DNA of 64,000 bases from Microtetraspora sp. NBRC 16547 (GCF_030268965.1 NZ_BSSE01000019.1:62001-126000); one strand, 5' to 3'. Positions 32,083 through 41,721 are shown, counted from the first letter of the stretch. A program made the numbers and translations. Notes: a model not told the origin generated them from the letters alone.

Positions 32083-33039
32083 CTATGACGGCATGGGGTG
32101 CCGTCCCGCGACCAGGGTGTCACCGGGCTCGGGCCCGGCCGGCGTCTCGCTCCGGCTCTCGGCGCTCTCGTCCGGCCCCCGCTTGCCGCGGCGCATCCGC
32201 GACCTGGGCGCCTTGTCCGACGCAGTGTCCGGCACCTTCTTCGGCACGGTGTTCGGCATGGTGTCCGCGGCCTTGCCCGAGCCCGTCCCGTCGCCGGACC
32301 CGCTGTGTTCTGTGCCGCGGGACGCCTTGGACGCCGCCTTGCCGGTCGTCCCGCCGGTTCTCCCGCCCGCCTTGCCGGGCGCTGCGTCCGGCGCATCGCT
32401 TGCGTTCCCTCCGGAGAGCGCGTCGGATGGTCCGTCGGGCGACGTGGGGAAGGTGATCGGGCCCTTGGGGGTGGAAACGGCTGGTTCGTCCGCGCTTCCG
32501 CCCGTCGGCGCCGGCCCGGAGGCGCCCGGGGTTCCGGGTGCGATGGCCCTGGAGACGTCCGTGGGCTCGCGTAGCGCGGCGATGACCGCGTCGGCCTCCT
32601 TGTCCGCGGCGAACTCGTCCGCCGCCTCGGCCGCGCGGCGCTTGATGACGACCATGTGATCGACCGATACGCGCCCGGCGCCGCCGACCGACAGCAGGAC
32701 GGAGGCCGCGCCGAGAGCCACGATGAGCTTGATGTCTCCACCCGTCAGCGGCATGCCGTTCTGCCCGGTAGTGATGACGAAGACGGCGACCGCCTCGGCG
32801 AACAGCAGCAGCCCGACGAACGGCACGGCCAGGCCCGCGATCAGCAGAGTGCCGCCGACCAGCTCGATGAGCATGGTCGCCGCCGCCCAGAGGTCCGGCA
32901 TCGGAGCGCCCAACTCGCCGAACTGGGCGCCGGTCGCGTTGAGACCGGCTTCGAGCTTCTGCCAGCCGTTGGCGAAGAAGATGCCGCCGACGCCCATCCG
33001 GGCCGCCAGCGAGGCCGCGTCATGGAGGGTTCGCTTCAC
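32083..33039 (-). CDS. DoxX-family membrane protein with long disordered basic/acidic tail
   Basis: Residues 1-125 form a DoxX-like four-helix unit (RMGVGGIFFANGWQKLEAG, ELVGGTLLIAGLAVPFVGLLLFAEAV, LTGGDIKLIVALGAASVLL). DoxX proteins are small, usually ~130-150 residues, and linked to thiosulfate/sulfur or redox stress functions. Here a 190-residue Pro/Ser/Gly/Lys-rich disordered tail follows, with basic clusters (PRSRMRRGKRGP). GTG 33039 has GAGG six bases upstream. The tail is unusual for the family. Monocistronic. Confidence 0.82.
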   Translation of the reverse strand: MKRTLHDAASLAARMGVGGIFFANGWQKLEAGLNATGAQFGELGAPMPDLWAAATMLIELVGGTLLIAGLAVPFVGLLLFAEAVAVFVITTGQNGMPLTGGDIKLIVALGAASVLLSVGGAGRVSVDHMVVIKRRAAEAADEFAADKEADAVIAALREPTDVSRAIAPGTPGASGPAPTGGSADEPAVSTPKGPITFPTSPDGPSDALSGGNASDAPDAAPGKAGGRTGGTTGKAASKASRGTEHSGSGDGTGSGKAADTMPNTVPKKVPDTASDKAPRSRMRRGKRGPDESAESRSETPAGPEPGDTLVAGRHPMPS

Positions 33040-33286
33040 GGTTCCTCATTGTGGGGGGATGGGCAGTGATTGCCCAGACATCTGCCCATAAGGATCGACC
33101 TTATGCACGACCATGTTCAGCACCCCGGCAGGAGCGCGGACCAGAGCGAGCGGAGCGGGAGGGAACGAGGACCGGAGCTTTCGTCCCGGCGCAGCGACCG
33201 GCTTTTCAGCAGAGGACCGGGGCGACACCCGGGAACCGGCTCGCACCACGACGATCGCCACGAACGTCAGAGCCGGTGTGAGGGGG

Positions 33287-34864
33287 TCAGCGTGACAGGT
33301 CTTCGGGTTCCTCTACGGCGGCGTTGGGGCCTTCCCTGGAGATGAACACGGCGGCGGCAAGGGCGGTGAGCCCGAGCAGGACCACGCTGACCACGACCGT
33401 GCGGTGCAGGGCGGTGACGAAGGCGAGCCGGGCCGCGTCGAGCAGCGCAGCGCCCGGGGCGCCGCCCACCTGGGCGGCCGCGTGCGCCGCAGCGGCGAGT
33501 GACTCCCTGGCCTCGTTCATCAGGTTGGCCGGTACGTCCGGCACCACGCCGAGCGCCGGGGCGTAGACCATCGTGGTGATCGTTCCGAGCACGGCGATGC
33601 CGAGACCGGCGCCCAGCTCGTAGGCCGTCTCCTCGATCGACGCGGCGCCGCCCGCGTGGGACTCCGGAACCGCCGCCATGATCGTGTCCGAGGCGGCGAG
33701 CAGCGCGACTTCCACGCCGAACCCGATCCCGATGAAGCAGACGGCGAGCGTGCCGGGGTGCTGCTCGACCCCCCAGGTGAGCACGGGTACCAGCGAGACG
33801 GCCGTCAGCGCGAGGCCGCCGCTCATGGTGGCCCGGAGCCCGATCCGCTGGAGCACGTGCGCCGCCGCCAGCCCGCCCGCGATCGCCGCGATCATCAGCG
33901 GCAGCATGCGGACTCCCGCGGCCAGCGGGGAAAGCCCGAGGACGAGCTGGAGGTACTGCGCGAGCAGCAGTTCCAGCCCCACCAGCGCGAAGATCGCCAG
34001 CAGCACGCAGGCGACGCCGGTGGCGAACCCCTGCCGGGTGAACAGCGAGACGTCGAGCAGCGGGAAGGCCAACCGCCGCTGGCGCCGTACGAACCAGGCG
34101 AGCAGCGCGATCCCGAGCAGGGCGACCGCCACGGCGGGCCCCCGCCCGATCATGTGCCCGTATCCGGCCTCCTTGAGCCCGAACGCGAGGGCGAGGATGC
34201 CGAGCGTGGACAGGACCGCGCTCAGCACGTCCCACGGCTGGCCGGACCGGTTCCGCGAGGGAGGCAGCAGCCGTACGGCGAGGGGAAGCGCCACGATCAG
34301 CAGCGGCACGTTGATGAGGAAGACCGCGCCCCACCAGAAATGCTCGACGAGGACGCCGCCGACCAGCGGACCGACGGCGGCGCCCGCGGCGGCGACCGCG
34401 CTCCAGACGCCCAGCGCGATCGCCCGCTCCCTGCGGTCGGTGAAGACCTCACGGATGATCGAGAGCGTCGCCGGCATGATCATCGCTCCGCCGACCCCGA
34501 GGAAGGCGCGGGACAGGATCAGCGCCAGTGGCGTCGAGGAGAGCGTGGCGGAGAGCGAGGCCAGCCCGAACACGACGTATCCGGCCAGCACCAGGCGGCG
34601 CCTGCCGTACCGGTCGCCGAGCGTTCCGAAGGTGACCAGCAGCGGCGCCACGACGAGCGAGTAGATGTCGATGATCCACAGCAGCTCGACGCCGGACGGT
34701 TCGAGCGCGGCGGCCAGCGCGGGCACCGCGATGTGGAGCACGGTCGCGTCCACCGCGATGAGCAGCAGGCTGAAACAGAGCAACGCGAGCACCGCCCACC
34801 GGCTCGCGTGGCGTGTGGCGGGGTGGACCGTGCGGGACTGAGCCCCGACTCCCATGACGATCAT
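33287..34864 (-). CDS. MFS drug-efflux transporter, DHA2 (14-helix) SmvA-type
   Basis: A 525-residue exporter with an intact N-terminal helix 1 motif (LLIAVDATVLHIAVPAL), LLWIIDIYSLVVAPLLV, GTLGDRYGRRRLVL and SRAFLGVGGAMIMPATLSIIREVF. About 14 helices, as in SmvA/QacA-like antiseptic and dye exporters. The start is ATG 34864 or 34855; ribosome-binding context is weak for both. A well-formed AT-rich operator lies upstream, but no adjacent regulator gene exists. The substrate is unknown. Confidence 0.9.
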   Translation of the reverse strand: MIVMGVGAQSRTVHPATRHASRWAVLALLCFSLLLIAVDATVLHIAVPALAAALEPSGVELLWIIDIYSLVVAPLLVTFGTLGDRYGRRRLVLAGYVVFGLASLSATLSSTPLALILSRAFLGVGGAMIMPATLSIIREVFTDRRERAIALGVWSAVAAAGAAVGPLVGGVLVEHFWWGAVFLINVPLLIVALPLAVRLLPPSRNRSGQPWDVLSAVLSTLGILALAFGLKEAGYGHMIGRGPAVAVALLGIALLAWFVRRQRRLAFPLLDVSLFTRQGFATGVACVLLAIFALVGLELLLAQYLQLVLGLSPLAAGVRMLPLMIAAIAGGLAAAHVLQRIGLRATMSGGLALTAVSLVPVLTWGVEQHPGTLAVCFIGIGFGVEVALLAASDTIMAAVPESHAGGAASIEETAYELGAGLGIAVLGTITTMVYAPALGVVPDVPANLMNEARESLAAAAHAAAQVGGAPGAALLDAARLAFVTALHRTVVVSVVLLGLTALAAAVFISREGPNAAVEEPEDLSR

Positions 34865-34947
34865 GGATGGAAACCGCCGGCCAGGTGGAACATGCGTGGC
34901 AGCTTAGGCCATTCCCGGTAGATCCCTCAGTAGCTTCCAACATCGCG

Positions 34948-34974
34948 CTCTCTAGAGAGATATAGGTATATATC
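34948..34974. promoter_or_regulatory. Palindromic AT-rich operator/promoter upstream of the SmvA-type gene
   Basis: CTCTCTAGAGAG (34948-34959) is a perfect 12-bp palindrome. GATATAGGTATATATC (34959-34974) is an imperfect one containing TATA-type -10 candidates. Both stand out from the GC-rich surroundings. TetR/PadR-like regulation is the usual arrangement for such pumps. Confidence 0.55.
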
Positions 34975-35114
34975 CGGCATCTAGCAGCCCCTCCCTGGCA
35001 ACGGATCATGCGGGGGTGGGGAGCGACATCGAGGACCCGGACCATTCCCGGAACCGTGCCCGAGATCACTCCCCGAATCGCTCCCCGGGGGCCGACCCCC
35101 GGGCCAGGCGCGCG

Positions 35115-35600
35115 ATGGAGGTCTGGTCCCGGCAGGTCCGCGTCACGCTGGCGGCCGGGATGTTCGCCGCGCGGGCCGCCCGCGCCTGGTGGAGCGGCGG
35201 TCCGGGGCCCTGGCGAGCCGGGCTGATCCCGTACGAGCCGGGCGGCACCCGGCTCCCCGGTGACGCCTCGCCCTCCGCGGGCGTCAGCGACGAGGTACGG
35301 CACGCCGCCACGTATTCGAGGAGCGTGGTGCTCGCCTACACCCAGCGGGGCTGCCCGAGGGCGCTCGCCGTCAGCGCGGTGACGTCGGTGAGCGCGTCCG
35401 GCGAGCTCCGGCTGATCGCGGGGGACGAGGCGTGGGAGGCGGTGGAGCGCGACCCCCGGGTCGTCCTCTTCGTGGGCGACCCCCGGTTCTGGGCCGAGGT
35501 GCGGGGGATCGCCGTGCCCTCCGGGGACGTCCTGCGCATCACGCCCAAACGGGTCCTCGTACGGGAGTACCCCGGCCGCCACCAGGGTCGCACCCGTTAG
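35115..35600 (+). CDS. Hypothetical protein, possible split-barrel-like fold
   Basis: A 161-residue protein of uncertain start (ATG 35115 chosen; GTG 35016 would add an Arg/Pro-rich arm of low complexity). The core, SRSVVLAYTQRGCPRALAVSAV, then GELRLIAGDEAWEAVERDPRVVLFVGD, has the strand-and-helix rhythm of small pyridoxamine-oxidase-like proteins, but no flavin residues are obvious. It ends 58 bp before the tandem AAA+ gene in the same direction. I do not claim a function. Confidence 0.55.
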   Translation: MEVWSRQVRVTLAAGMFAARAARAWWSGGPGPWRAGLIPYEPGGTRLPGDASPSAGVSDEVRHAATYSRSVVLAYTQRGCPRALAVSAVTSVSASGELRLIAGDEAWEAVERDPRVVLFVGDPRFWAEVRGIAVPSGDVLRITPKRVLVREYPGRHQGRTR

Positions 35601-35658
35601 GTCCACCCATTGGGCGGTCGTGTGCGATATAACCGGGGGGCAAACCGGGGAGGCGTTG

Positions 35659-37998
35659 ATGCGGGACTCCGACAGGGCCCAGCCGGCGGGCAGCGCCGGG
35701 GCGCGAGATCTGTTCGAACAGGTGCGGCTGCGCTATTTCCACCTTCCCCCCTTCGCGCGGCGCGTGATCTTCACCGGAGCCCTGATCGCCTCGATCGGCC
35801 TCGCCGCTGCCCTGAGCTGGCCGTTGATCACCACGTTCTTCGCGACCGTCGTGGTGCTGGCGTTCATCGCGCTCGCGCTCAGCCATCCCCGCGCGGCCGC
35901 CACCGCCCTCGTCCTCGCGGGGTGGGGGCTGCTGCTCCCGCTGTTCCTCGGGGTCTTCGGCAGCCAGTCGGCCGCGCCGTACCTCCTGCTGTTCCTCGGC
36001 CTCCCGGTGGCGGGCGCGGCCCACCTCATCCGGTGGGTGCCGCCCTGGCTAACCACCCTGGCCGCCCTGGCCCCGGCAGGCGTCGTGGCCTTCGCGATCT
36101 CCCCGCTGTCCGTCACCGTCGCCCTCTGGTCCGCGTACGGCACGGCCTGCGTGATGCTGGCCTACCGGTTCGCGCTGGCCAGGAGGGTGCACGGCGACCT
36201 GGTCGCGGCACCCCAGGACGGTGACGTCCAAGCCAGGCAGCGGATCAGGGCGGGCGGCCACCAGCGCGCCACCGCCGACACGGGCGCGCCGCCGCCGATC
36301 ACGGTCGAGCAGGCGCTGGGAGAGCTGGAGGCCATGATCGGCCTCGAGCCGGTCAAAGAACAGGTGCGCGCCATCGCCGCGTCCATCGAGGCCGACCGGC
36401 TGCGCAAGGAGGCCGGGTTCGCCAACGAGCGCCCGATGCGGCACTTCGTCTTCGTCGGCCCGCCGGGCACCGGCAAGACGAGCGTCGCCCGCACCCTCGC
36501 CAAGATCTTCTACGCGTTCGGCCTGCTGGAGACGCCCTTCGTGGTCGAGGGCCAGCGGGCCGACCTGGTCGGCGAATACCTCGGCGCCACCGCGATCAAG
36601 ACCAACGAGCTGATCGACCGGGCGCTCGGCGGCGTCCTGTTCATCGACGAGGCGTACGGCCTGGTCAACTCCGGCGACGGCCAGCCCGACCGGTTCGGCG
36701 CGGAGGCCGTGCAGACCCTGCTCAAGCGGGCCGAGGACGACCGCGACCGGCTGATCATCGTGCTGGCCGGCTACGAGAAGGAGATGGACGCCTTCCTCTC
36801 CTCCAATCCCGGCCTGTCCAGCCGGTTCGCCACGCGGGTGCGCTTCCCCGGCTACACCCCCTCCGAGCTGCTGGAGATCACCGAGGTGGTGCAGCGCAGG
36901 CGGGGCGACCGGCTCGCCCCCGACGCTCGCCCCGTGCTGCGCGGCCTGTTCGAGGACGTGCACCGGCGCGGTCTGGTCGACGAGCTGGGCAACGCCCGCT
37001 TCGCCCGCAGCCTCGCCGAGGCCGCCGCGCAGGCCAGGGACGTCCGCGTGGTCAGCGCCGGGGGAGCACCGCGCGGCGAGGACCTGGTGACGACCACGAC
37101 CGACGACGTGACCAGGGCGTTCAACGAGATCACGGCCAGGTTCCGCGGCTACCAGGCCACGCCCACGCTGGAGGAGGCGCTGGCAGACCTCGACCGGATG
37201 GCCGGGCTCGAACCGGTGAAGCGGCAGGTCCACGCGATCGCCGCCCAGCTCAAGGTGGCGCGCATGCGCCAGGAGCAGGGCCTTCCCGTCCAGTCCCAGA
37301 TGCGGCACTTCGTCTTCGCCGGCCCGCCCGGCACCGGCAAGACCACGGTCGCCCGCATCCTGGGCCGGATCTTCTCCGCTCTCGGGCTGCTCGCCCGGCC
37401 CGACGTCGTCGAGGCGTCCCGCGCCGACCTCGTGGGCCAGCACCTCGGCGCCACCGCGATCAAGACCAACGAGCTGGTCGACCGGGCGCTCGGCGGCGTC
37501 CTGTTCATCGACGAGGCGTACGGCCTGGTCAACAACGGATACGCCGGAGGCGACGCGTTTGGCGCGGAGGCCGTGCAGACGCTGCTCAAGCGGGCCGAGG
37601 ACGACCGCGACCGTCTCGTCGTCGTCCTCGCCGGATACCAGGCGGAGATGGACGCCTTCCTGGCCACCAACCCCGGGCTCGCGTCGCGCTTCAACCAGCG
37701 CGTCGGCTTCCCCTCGTACGCGCCGGAGGAGCTGGCGGAGATCGCCGAGCTGCAGGCGGAGCGCGCCGGCGACCGGTTCGACGCGTCCGCGCGCAGGGAC
37801 CTCGACGACGTCTTCGACTGGGTCTGCCGCGAGGGGCTGATCGACGGACTCGGCAACGGCCGGTTCGCCCGCTCCCTCTACGAACGGGCCGCCATGCGAC
37901 GTGACGTGCGGCTGGCCGCGCAGGGCTCGGCCAACACGGCCGAGCTGACCACGATCACCAGCGACGACGTCCGCAGCGCCGTCGACGAGCTCTCCTGA
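35659..37998 (+). CDS. Membrane-anchored tandem CbxX/SpoVK-type AAA+ ATPase
   Basis: A 779-residue protein with two complete AAA+ modules of the CbxX/CfqX (SpoVK, EccA-like) family. The N-terminal 170 residues have about five hydrophobic helices. Module 1 has Walker A GPPGTGKT at 267 and Walker B GVLFIDEAYGL; module 2 has GPPGTGKT at 555 and the same Walker B. Each has the LGATAIKTNELIDRALGG motif and a C-terminal lid with ELGNARFARSL or GLGNGRFARSL. Both ATPase sites look intact. CbxX relatives remodel Rubisco or work with type VII secretion; the membrane tether suggests an envelope-associated remodelling role here. ATG 35659 has GGAGG six bases upstream. No ESX genes lie nearby. Confidence 0.92.
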   Translation: MRDSDRAQPAGSAGARDLFEQVRLRYFHLPPFARRVIFTGALIASIGLAAALSWPLITTFFATVVVLAFIALALSHPRAAATALVLAGWGLLLPLFLGVFGSQSAAPYLLLFLGLPVAGAAHLIRWVPPWLTTLAALAPAGVVAFAISPLSVTVALWSAYGTACVMLAYRFALARRVHGDLVAAPQDGDVQARQRIRAGGHQRATADTGAPPPITVEQALGELEAMIGLEPVKEQVRAIAASIEADRLRKEAGFANERPMRHFVFVGPPGTGKTSVARTLAKIFYAFGLLETPFVVEGQRADLVGEYLGATAIKTNELIDRALGGVLFIDEAYGLVNSGDGQPDRFGAEAVQTLLKRAEDDRDRLIIVLAGYEKEMDAFLSSNPGLSSRFATRVRFPGYTPSELLEITEVVQRRRGDRLAPDARPVLRGLFEDVHRRGLVDELGNARFARSLAEAAAQARDVRVVSAGGAPRGEDLVTTTTDDVTRAFNEITARFRGYQATPTLEEALADLDRMAGLEPVKRQVHAIAAQLKVARMRQEQGLPVQSQMRHFVFAGPPGTGKTTVARILGRIFSALGLLARPDVVEASRADLVGQHLGATAIKTNELVDRALGGVLFIDEAYGLVNNGYAGGDAFGAEAVQTLLKRAEDDRDRLVVVLAGYQAEMDAFLATNPGLASRFNQRVGFPSYAPEELAEIAELQAERAGDRFDASARRDLDDVFDWVCREGLIDGLGNGRFARSLYERAAMRRDVRLAAQGSANTAELTTITSDDVRSAVDELS

Positions 37999-38145
37999 CT
38001 TTCGCAGGGACGGCCTGATCGAAGGGGCCGCGCCCGGTCATGGCCGGTTCCGGGTTACACCCGCGCCCGGCGCGTGCCCTCGCCTCATCTCGTTACGGTC
38101 TGCTACAAAGCGCATGCGAATGGTGACCATATCGGGAGGAGCGCC

Positions 38146-39870
38146 GTGCAGGCACGATGGCTGGCCGCGCTGATCACGTTGATCGTTGTGGAGACCGCGA
38201 CGGCCTGCTCCGGCGGGCCGACCGCCGGCGACCCCGGAAGCGGTTCCCCCACCGCCTCCTTCAAGCCGTACGACATCAACCCGGTCGCCCGGGACAAGGT
38301 GAAGGACGGCGGCACCCTCAACTGGGGGATGACCGCTTTCCCGACCCAGTGGAACGTCAACCAGGCGGACGGCGACACCGCCGAGGCGTGGTCCGTCATC
38401 GGCGCGTTGATGCCCGTCGCCTTCCGGTCCGACCAGAAGGGCCGGCTGTCGCTCGACCGCGACTACGTCATCCGGGCGAGCATCACCAAGAAGACTCCGA
38501 ATGAGATCGTCACCTACACGCTCAACCCCAAGGCCAGGTGGTCAGACGGGAAGCCGATCACCTGGCGGGACTACGCCGCCCAGTGGAAGGCGATGAACGG
38601 CCACGAGAAGGCGTACGGCGTGTTCCCCGGATCCGGATACGACTCGGTCAAGAGCGTCACCAAGGGATCGAACGACCACGAGGTCGTGGTCACCTTCGCG
38701 GAGCGGTACGGCGAGTGGCGGGCGTTGTTCTCCCCGCTCTACCCGCGCTCGGTCAACGCCTCCGCGGACGCCTTCAACACCGGGTGGGTCGATCGGATCC
38801 CCGCGACCGCTGGACCGTTCAAGGTGTCCGGCATCGACCAGGCCACCAAGACCGTCACCCTGGTACGCGACTCCGGCTGGTGGGGCGACCGGGCCAAGCT
38901 CGACCGCATCGTGTTCCGCGCCCTCCAGGGCAACGCCCTCGTCAACTCGTACAGCGGCGGGGACCTGGACGTCTTCGACGCCGGCCTGTCACCCACCGCG
39001 TACGACTGGGGCAAGGCCGAGCCGACCGCCGCCGTCAGGCAGGCCGGCGGCACCGACTTCCGGCAGATCACGCTCAACGGCGAGTCGGAGGCGCTGTCCG
39101 ACGTCCGGGTCCGCCAGGCGATCGCCGTCGGGATCGACCGCAAGGCCGTCATCTCCGCGGACCTGCAGGGGCTGGGCTGGCCGGCCGCCCCGCTGAACAG
39201 CCACTTCTACATGCAGGGCCAGGGCGGCTACCAGGACAACGCGGGCTGGCTCGGCACCTACGACCCGGCCCGCGCGGGAAAGATGCTGGACGAGGCCGGC
39301 TGGCCGCTGACCGCCGGAACCCGGAAGAAGAACGGCAAGGAGCTCACGCTCCGCTACCTCATCCCCTCCGACGCGCCGGTGGCCCGCTCCGAGGCGGACG
39401 CCGTGCGCACGTCCCTGGAGCGGATCGGGGTGAAGGTCGCCATCGTGACCGTGCCGAGCGTGGACTACTTCGACAAGTACATCGTCCCGGGACAGTTCGA
39501 CATGGCGGCCTTCGCCTACGCCGCCTCGCCGTACCCCGTGTCGGCCAACTACGGGGTGTACCTCAACGGGACGACCTCCTCCGGCGACGGTAAGCGAGAC
39601 GGCAAGCAGGACGATAGGCAATGGGACGCCAACCTCGGCCGCGCCGGCAGCCCCAAGATCGACTCGGCGCTGTTCGCCGCGGGAGCCCAGCTCAACCCGG
39701 GGAAGGCCGCGGCCCAGCTCAACGCCGCCGACCGGCTCATCTGGCAGCAGGCCACGGTCGTGCCGCTGTTCCAGCGCCCGCAGACCGTGATCGTCAGGTC
39801 CACCCTGGCCAACATCGGAGCCACCGGGTTCTACGACCTGAGGTACGCCGACGTCGGGTTCACCCGCTGA
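38146..39870 (+). CDS. Peptide/nickel-type ABC solute-binding lipoprotein (family 5), orphan
   Basis: A 574-residue extracytoplasmic protein of the SBP_bac_5 family that captures peptides or other small ligands for an ABC importer. The signal peptide ends in a lipobox-like TATAC with Cys21 (helix LAALITLIVV). Typical segments: YTLNPKARWSDGKPITWRDY, VNASADAFNTGW, AIAVGIDRKAVI, LRYLIPSDAPVARSEADAV. GTG 38146 has GGAGGA six bases upstream. No permease or ATPase gene adjoins, so it either serves a transporter encoded elsewhere or is a sensor. Confidence 0.9.
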   Translation: MQARWLAALITLIVVETATACSGGPTAGDPGSGSPTASFKPYDINPVARDKVKDGGTLNWGMTAFPTQWNVNQADGDTAEAWSVIGALMPVAFRSDQKGRLSLDRDYVIRASITKKTPNEIVTYTLNPKARWSDGKPITWRDYAAQWKAMNGHEKAYGVFPGSGYDSVKSVTKGSNDHEVVVTFAERYGEWRALFSPLYPRSVNASADAFNTGWVDRIPATAGPFKVSGIDQATKTVTLVRDSGWWGDRAKLDRIVFRALQGNALVNSYSGGDLDVFDAGLSPTAYDWGKAEPTAAVRQAGGTDFRQITLNGESEALSDVRVRQAIAVGIDRKAVISADLQGLGWPAAPLNSHFYMQGQGGYQDNAGWLGTYDPARAGKMLDEAGWPLTAGTRKKNGKELTLRYLIPSDAPVARSEADAVRTSLERIGVKVAIVTVPSVDYFDKYIVPGQFDMAAFAYAASPYPVSANYGVYLNGTTSSGDGKRDGKQDDRQWDANLGRAGSPKIDSALFAAGAQLNPGKAAAQLNAADRLIWQQATVVPLFQRPQTVIVRSTLANIGATGFYDLRYADVGFTR

Positions 39871-40012
39871 ACCTCGCTGTGCTTACTTGCCTCGCTTCGC
39901 TCGGCGGGCTCGGGGCGCCCCTTGAGGCGGCTCGTGCCCTCCTTGCTCGGAGTCGCTCGTGCCTCGCTCCCCGCTCGCTCGTCGGTTACTTCCCCGCCGC
40001 GCCCCTCGCGCG

Positions 40013-41575
40013 TCAGGGGGACGGCTCGTCGGGGATGTCGGCGATGTCGTCAAGGGCGGCGGCCAGCTCGTCGGGGTGGTCGCCCATCCGCTCGGCGATC
40101 TCGATGAGCAGGTGCAGCACCTCGTGCCGGTCGTGGCCGAGATCCATCAGCCGCTGCGCCGCCTCCCACAGCTGCGGGGGATCGCCCTCCCAGAGCCGGG
40201 CGGCGATCTCCTCGTGCCAGGCGAGGTGCTCGTCGAAGTCGGGCCGGTCGCGCTCGTCGGCGTGATCGATCTCCAGCAGGATCCGGCGGTCGCCCTCGTC
40301 CGCGGGATTCAGCGTGTCCAGGATGATCGAGCCGTGCACGCCCTGCAGCATCGGAAAGGCGAAGGCGCGGCGGGCCAGGGCCGACAGGTCGCCGTCCGGC
40401 AGCAGCCGCTCGACGAGCGCGCGGTCCAGACCGAACGTGGTCGGATCGCGGTACGCCTCGGTGAACCGGGCGGTCGCCTCCCACACGGCGTCGAGCGTCG
40501 CCCGGATGCCCTGCTCCGGCAAGCCGGCGCGCGGACCGGCGAACCGGACCCAGGCCGCCAGCGCGTGCGGCATGGCCTCCTGCTCCGCCGGCTGGAGCAT
40601 GACCTTCCGCGGCAGCCAGTCCAGCAGGAACGTCTCGCACTTGGCCGGGCTGATCCGGAGCGGCCGCCCGAGGTCCTGATCGCACCCGTAGTCGATGATG
40701 TGGTCCGCGCACCGGGACGCCGCCGAGGGGTCCGACAGGTTCTCCGCCGCGTCGGAGGCGAGGAACTCGGCCGCGAGCATCGCCCGCCGGTCCCTGCTGT
40801 ACGGCGCCTCGCTGTGCGGGGGCGCGGGCCGCTTGCGGCCGGGGGGAAGCGCCTTGATCCGCGAGCGGGCGAACGCGTGATAGGCGCTGTAGCCGTCGCT
40901 GACCAGCCGGGGCGCGCTCCGGCCGAGCGAGTCGCGCGTCGCCTTCATCGCGAACTCCAGCAGCGCCCGCGCCTGCTTCGGCTCGATCTCCTCGAACCGG
41001 AGCATGGGATTGACCGCGGCCTCCAGTCTGGCCTGCTCCAGGAGCTTGTCGACCTGTGAGGAAACCCACGCGTCGCGGGCCATGCCGCGCATGTTGTAGT
41101 CGACGACCACCACCAGGGCGTGCTCTTCCTCGCCGTTGTAGGCGAAGGTGCACACCACCGTGTCCTGGTCGCCGTAGACGTCCCTGGACACGTAGCAGCC
41201 GGCCGGTTTCACCGCGCCCACCCTGTCGGCCCAGCGGGGCCGCGCCACGTCGGACTCCATGAGGGCGAGGGCGGCACCCTCGGCCTTGGCCGCCTGACGC
41301 GCCGTGCCGAGGTAAGCGACCGAGATCAGCAGCGTGAGCGCGGCGGGCGTGCCCGCCTTCGCGGCGTAGTCGACCAGACCCTCGCCGAGGATCTGCTCGA
41401 CGTCGCCCCCGCGCAGCCGCCGGCCCCACCAGGCGCCCAGCATGTCCGACACCATGAGCTCCGCGTCGAGCGGGCTCCGTACGGCGAGCAGTTCGCGCGC
41501 CGCGAGCAGCATCTCGGCGAAGACGTCGTCCGGGGTCTGCGTCTCCCGGGGATCTCGCCGCCTCCGGCCCCTCAC
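40013..41575 (-). CDS. Conserved-looking hypothetical protein
   Basis: About 520 residues, soluble, no signal or membrane helix. Residues after the basic N-terminus (TQTPDDVFAEMLLAARELLA) are Ala/Leu/Arg-rich helices; a central patch reads DTVVCTFAYNGEEEHALVVVVDYNMRGMARDAWV; the C-terminus (PPQLWEAAQRLMDLGHDRHEVLHLLIEIAERMG) is like DUF1841. Function unknown. The start is uncertain: GTG 41575 (after GAGGCGG) is chosen; an earlier in-frame ATG would add an Arg-rich arm. Convergent with the solute-binding gene; the 142 bp between them show no clear terminator. Confidence 0.7.
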   Translation of the reverse strand: MRGRRRRDPRETQTPDDVFAEMLLAARELLAVRSPLDAELMVSDMLGAWWGRRLRGGDVEQILGEGLVDYAAKAGTPAALTLLISVAYLGTARQAAKAEGAALALMESDVARPRWADRVGAVKPAGCYVSRDVYGDQDTVVCTFAYNGEEEHALVVVVDYNMRGMARDAWVSSQVDKLLEQARLEAAVNPMLRFEEIEPKQARALLEFAMKATRDSLGRSAPRLVSDGYSAYHAFARSRIKALPPGRKRPAPPHSEAPYSRDRRAMLAAEFLASDAAENLSDPSAASRCADHIIDYGCDQDLGRPLRISPAKCETFLLDWLPRKVMLQPAEQEAMPHALAAWVRFAGPRAGLPEQGIRATLDAVWEATARFTEAYRDPTTFGLDRALVERLLPDGDLSALARRAFAFPMLQGVHGSIILDTLNPADEGDRRILLEIDHADERDRPDFDEHLAWHEEIAARLWEGDPPQLWEAAQRLMDLGHDRHEVLHLLIEIAERMGDHPDELAAALDDIADIPDEPSP

Positions 41576-41721
41576 CGGGCCGCCTCGCCGCGTTCGGAGA
41601 CGCGCGAGCCAAGCCTGCGGTGGTTGTCGGCGCGCTCGCTCACGGAACCCACCTTCTCGCATTCCCGGCCCAATCGGCATCCGGAACACGGCCCGGTGAC
41701 TTCCCCGTTATACGGGCGGGC

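Noticed and set aside
33040-33286. Short frames in the DoxX-efflux gap
   Set aside because: All are small, overlap each other on both strands and lack start signals; no gene is supported in this ~250-bp stretch.
39871-40012. GC-rich spacer with repeated TCGCT after the solute-binding gene
   Set aside because: Looks like ordinary low-complexity intergenic sequence of this genome; no stable terminator stem could be drawn.
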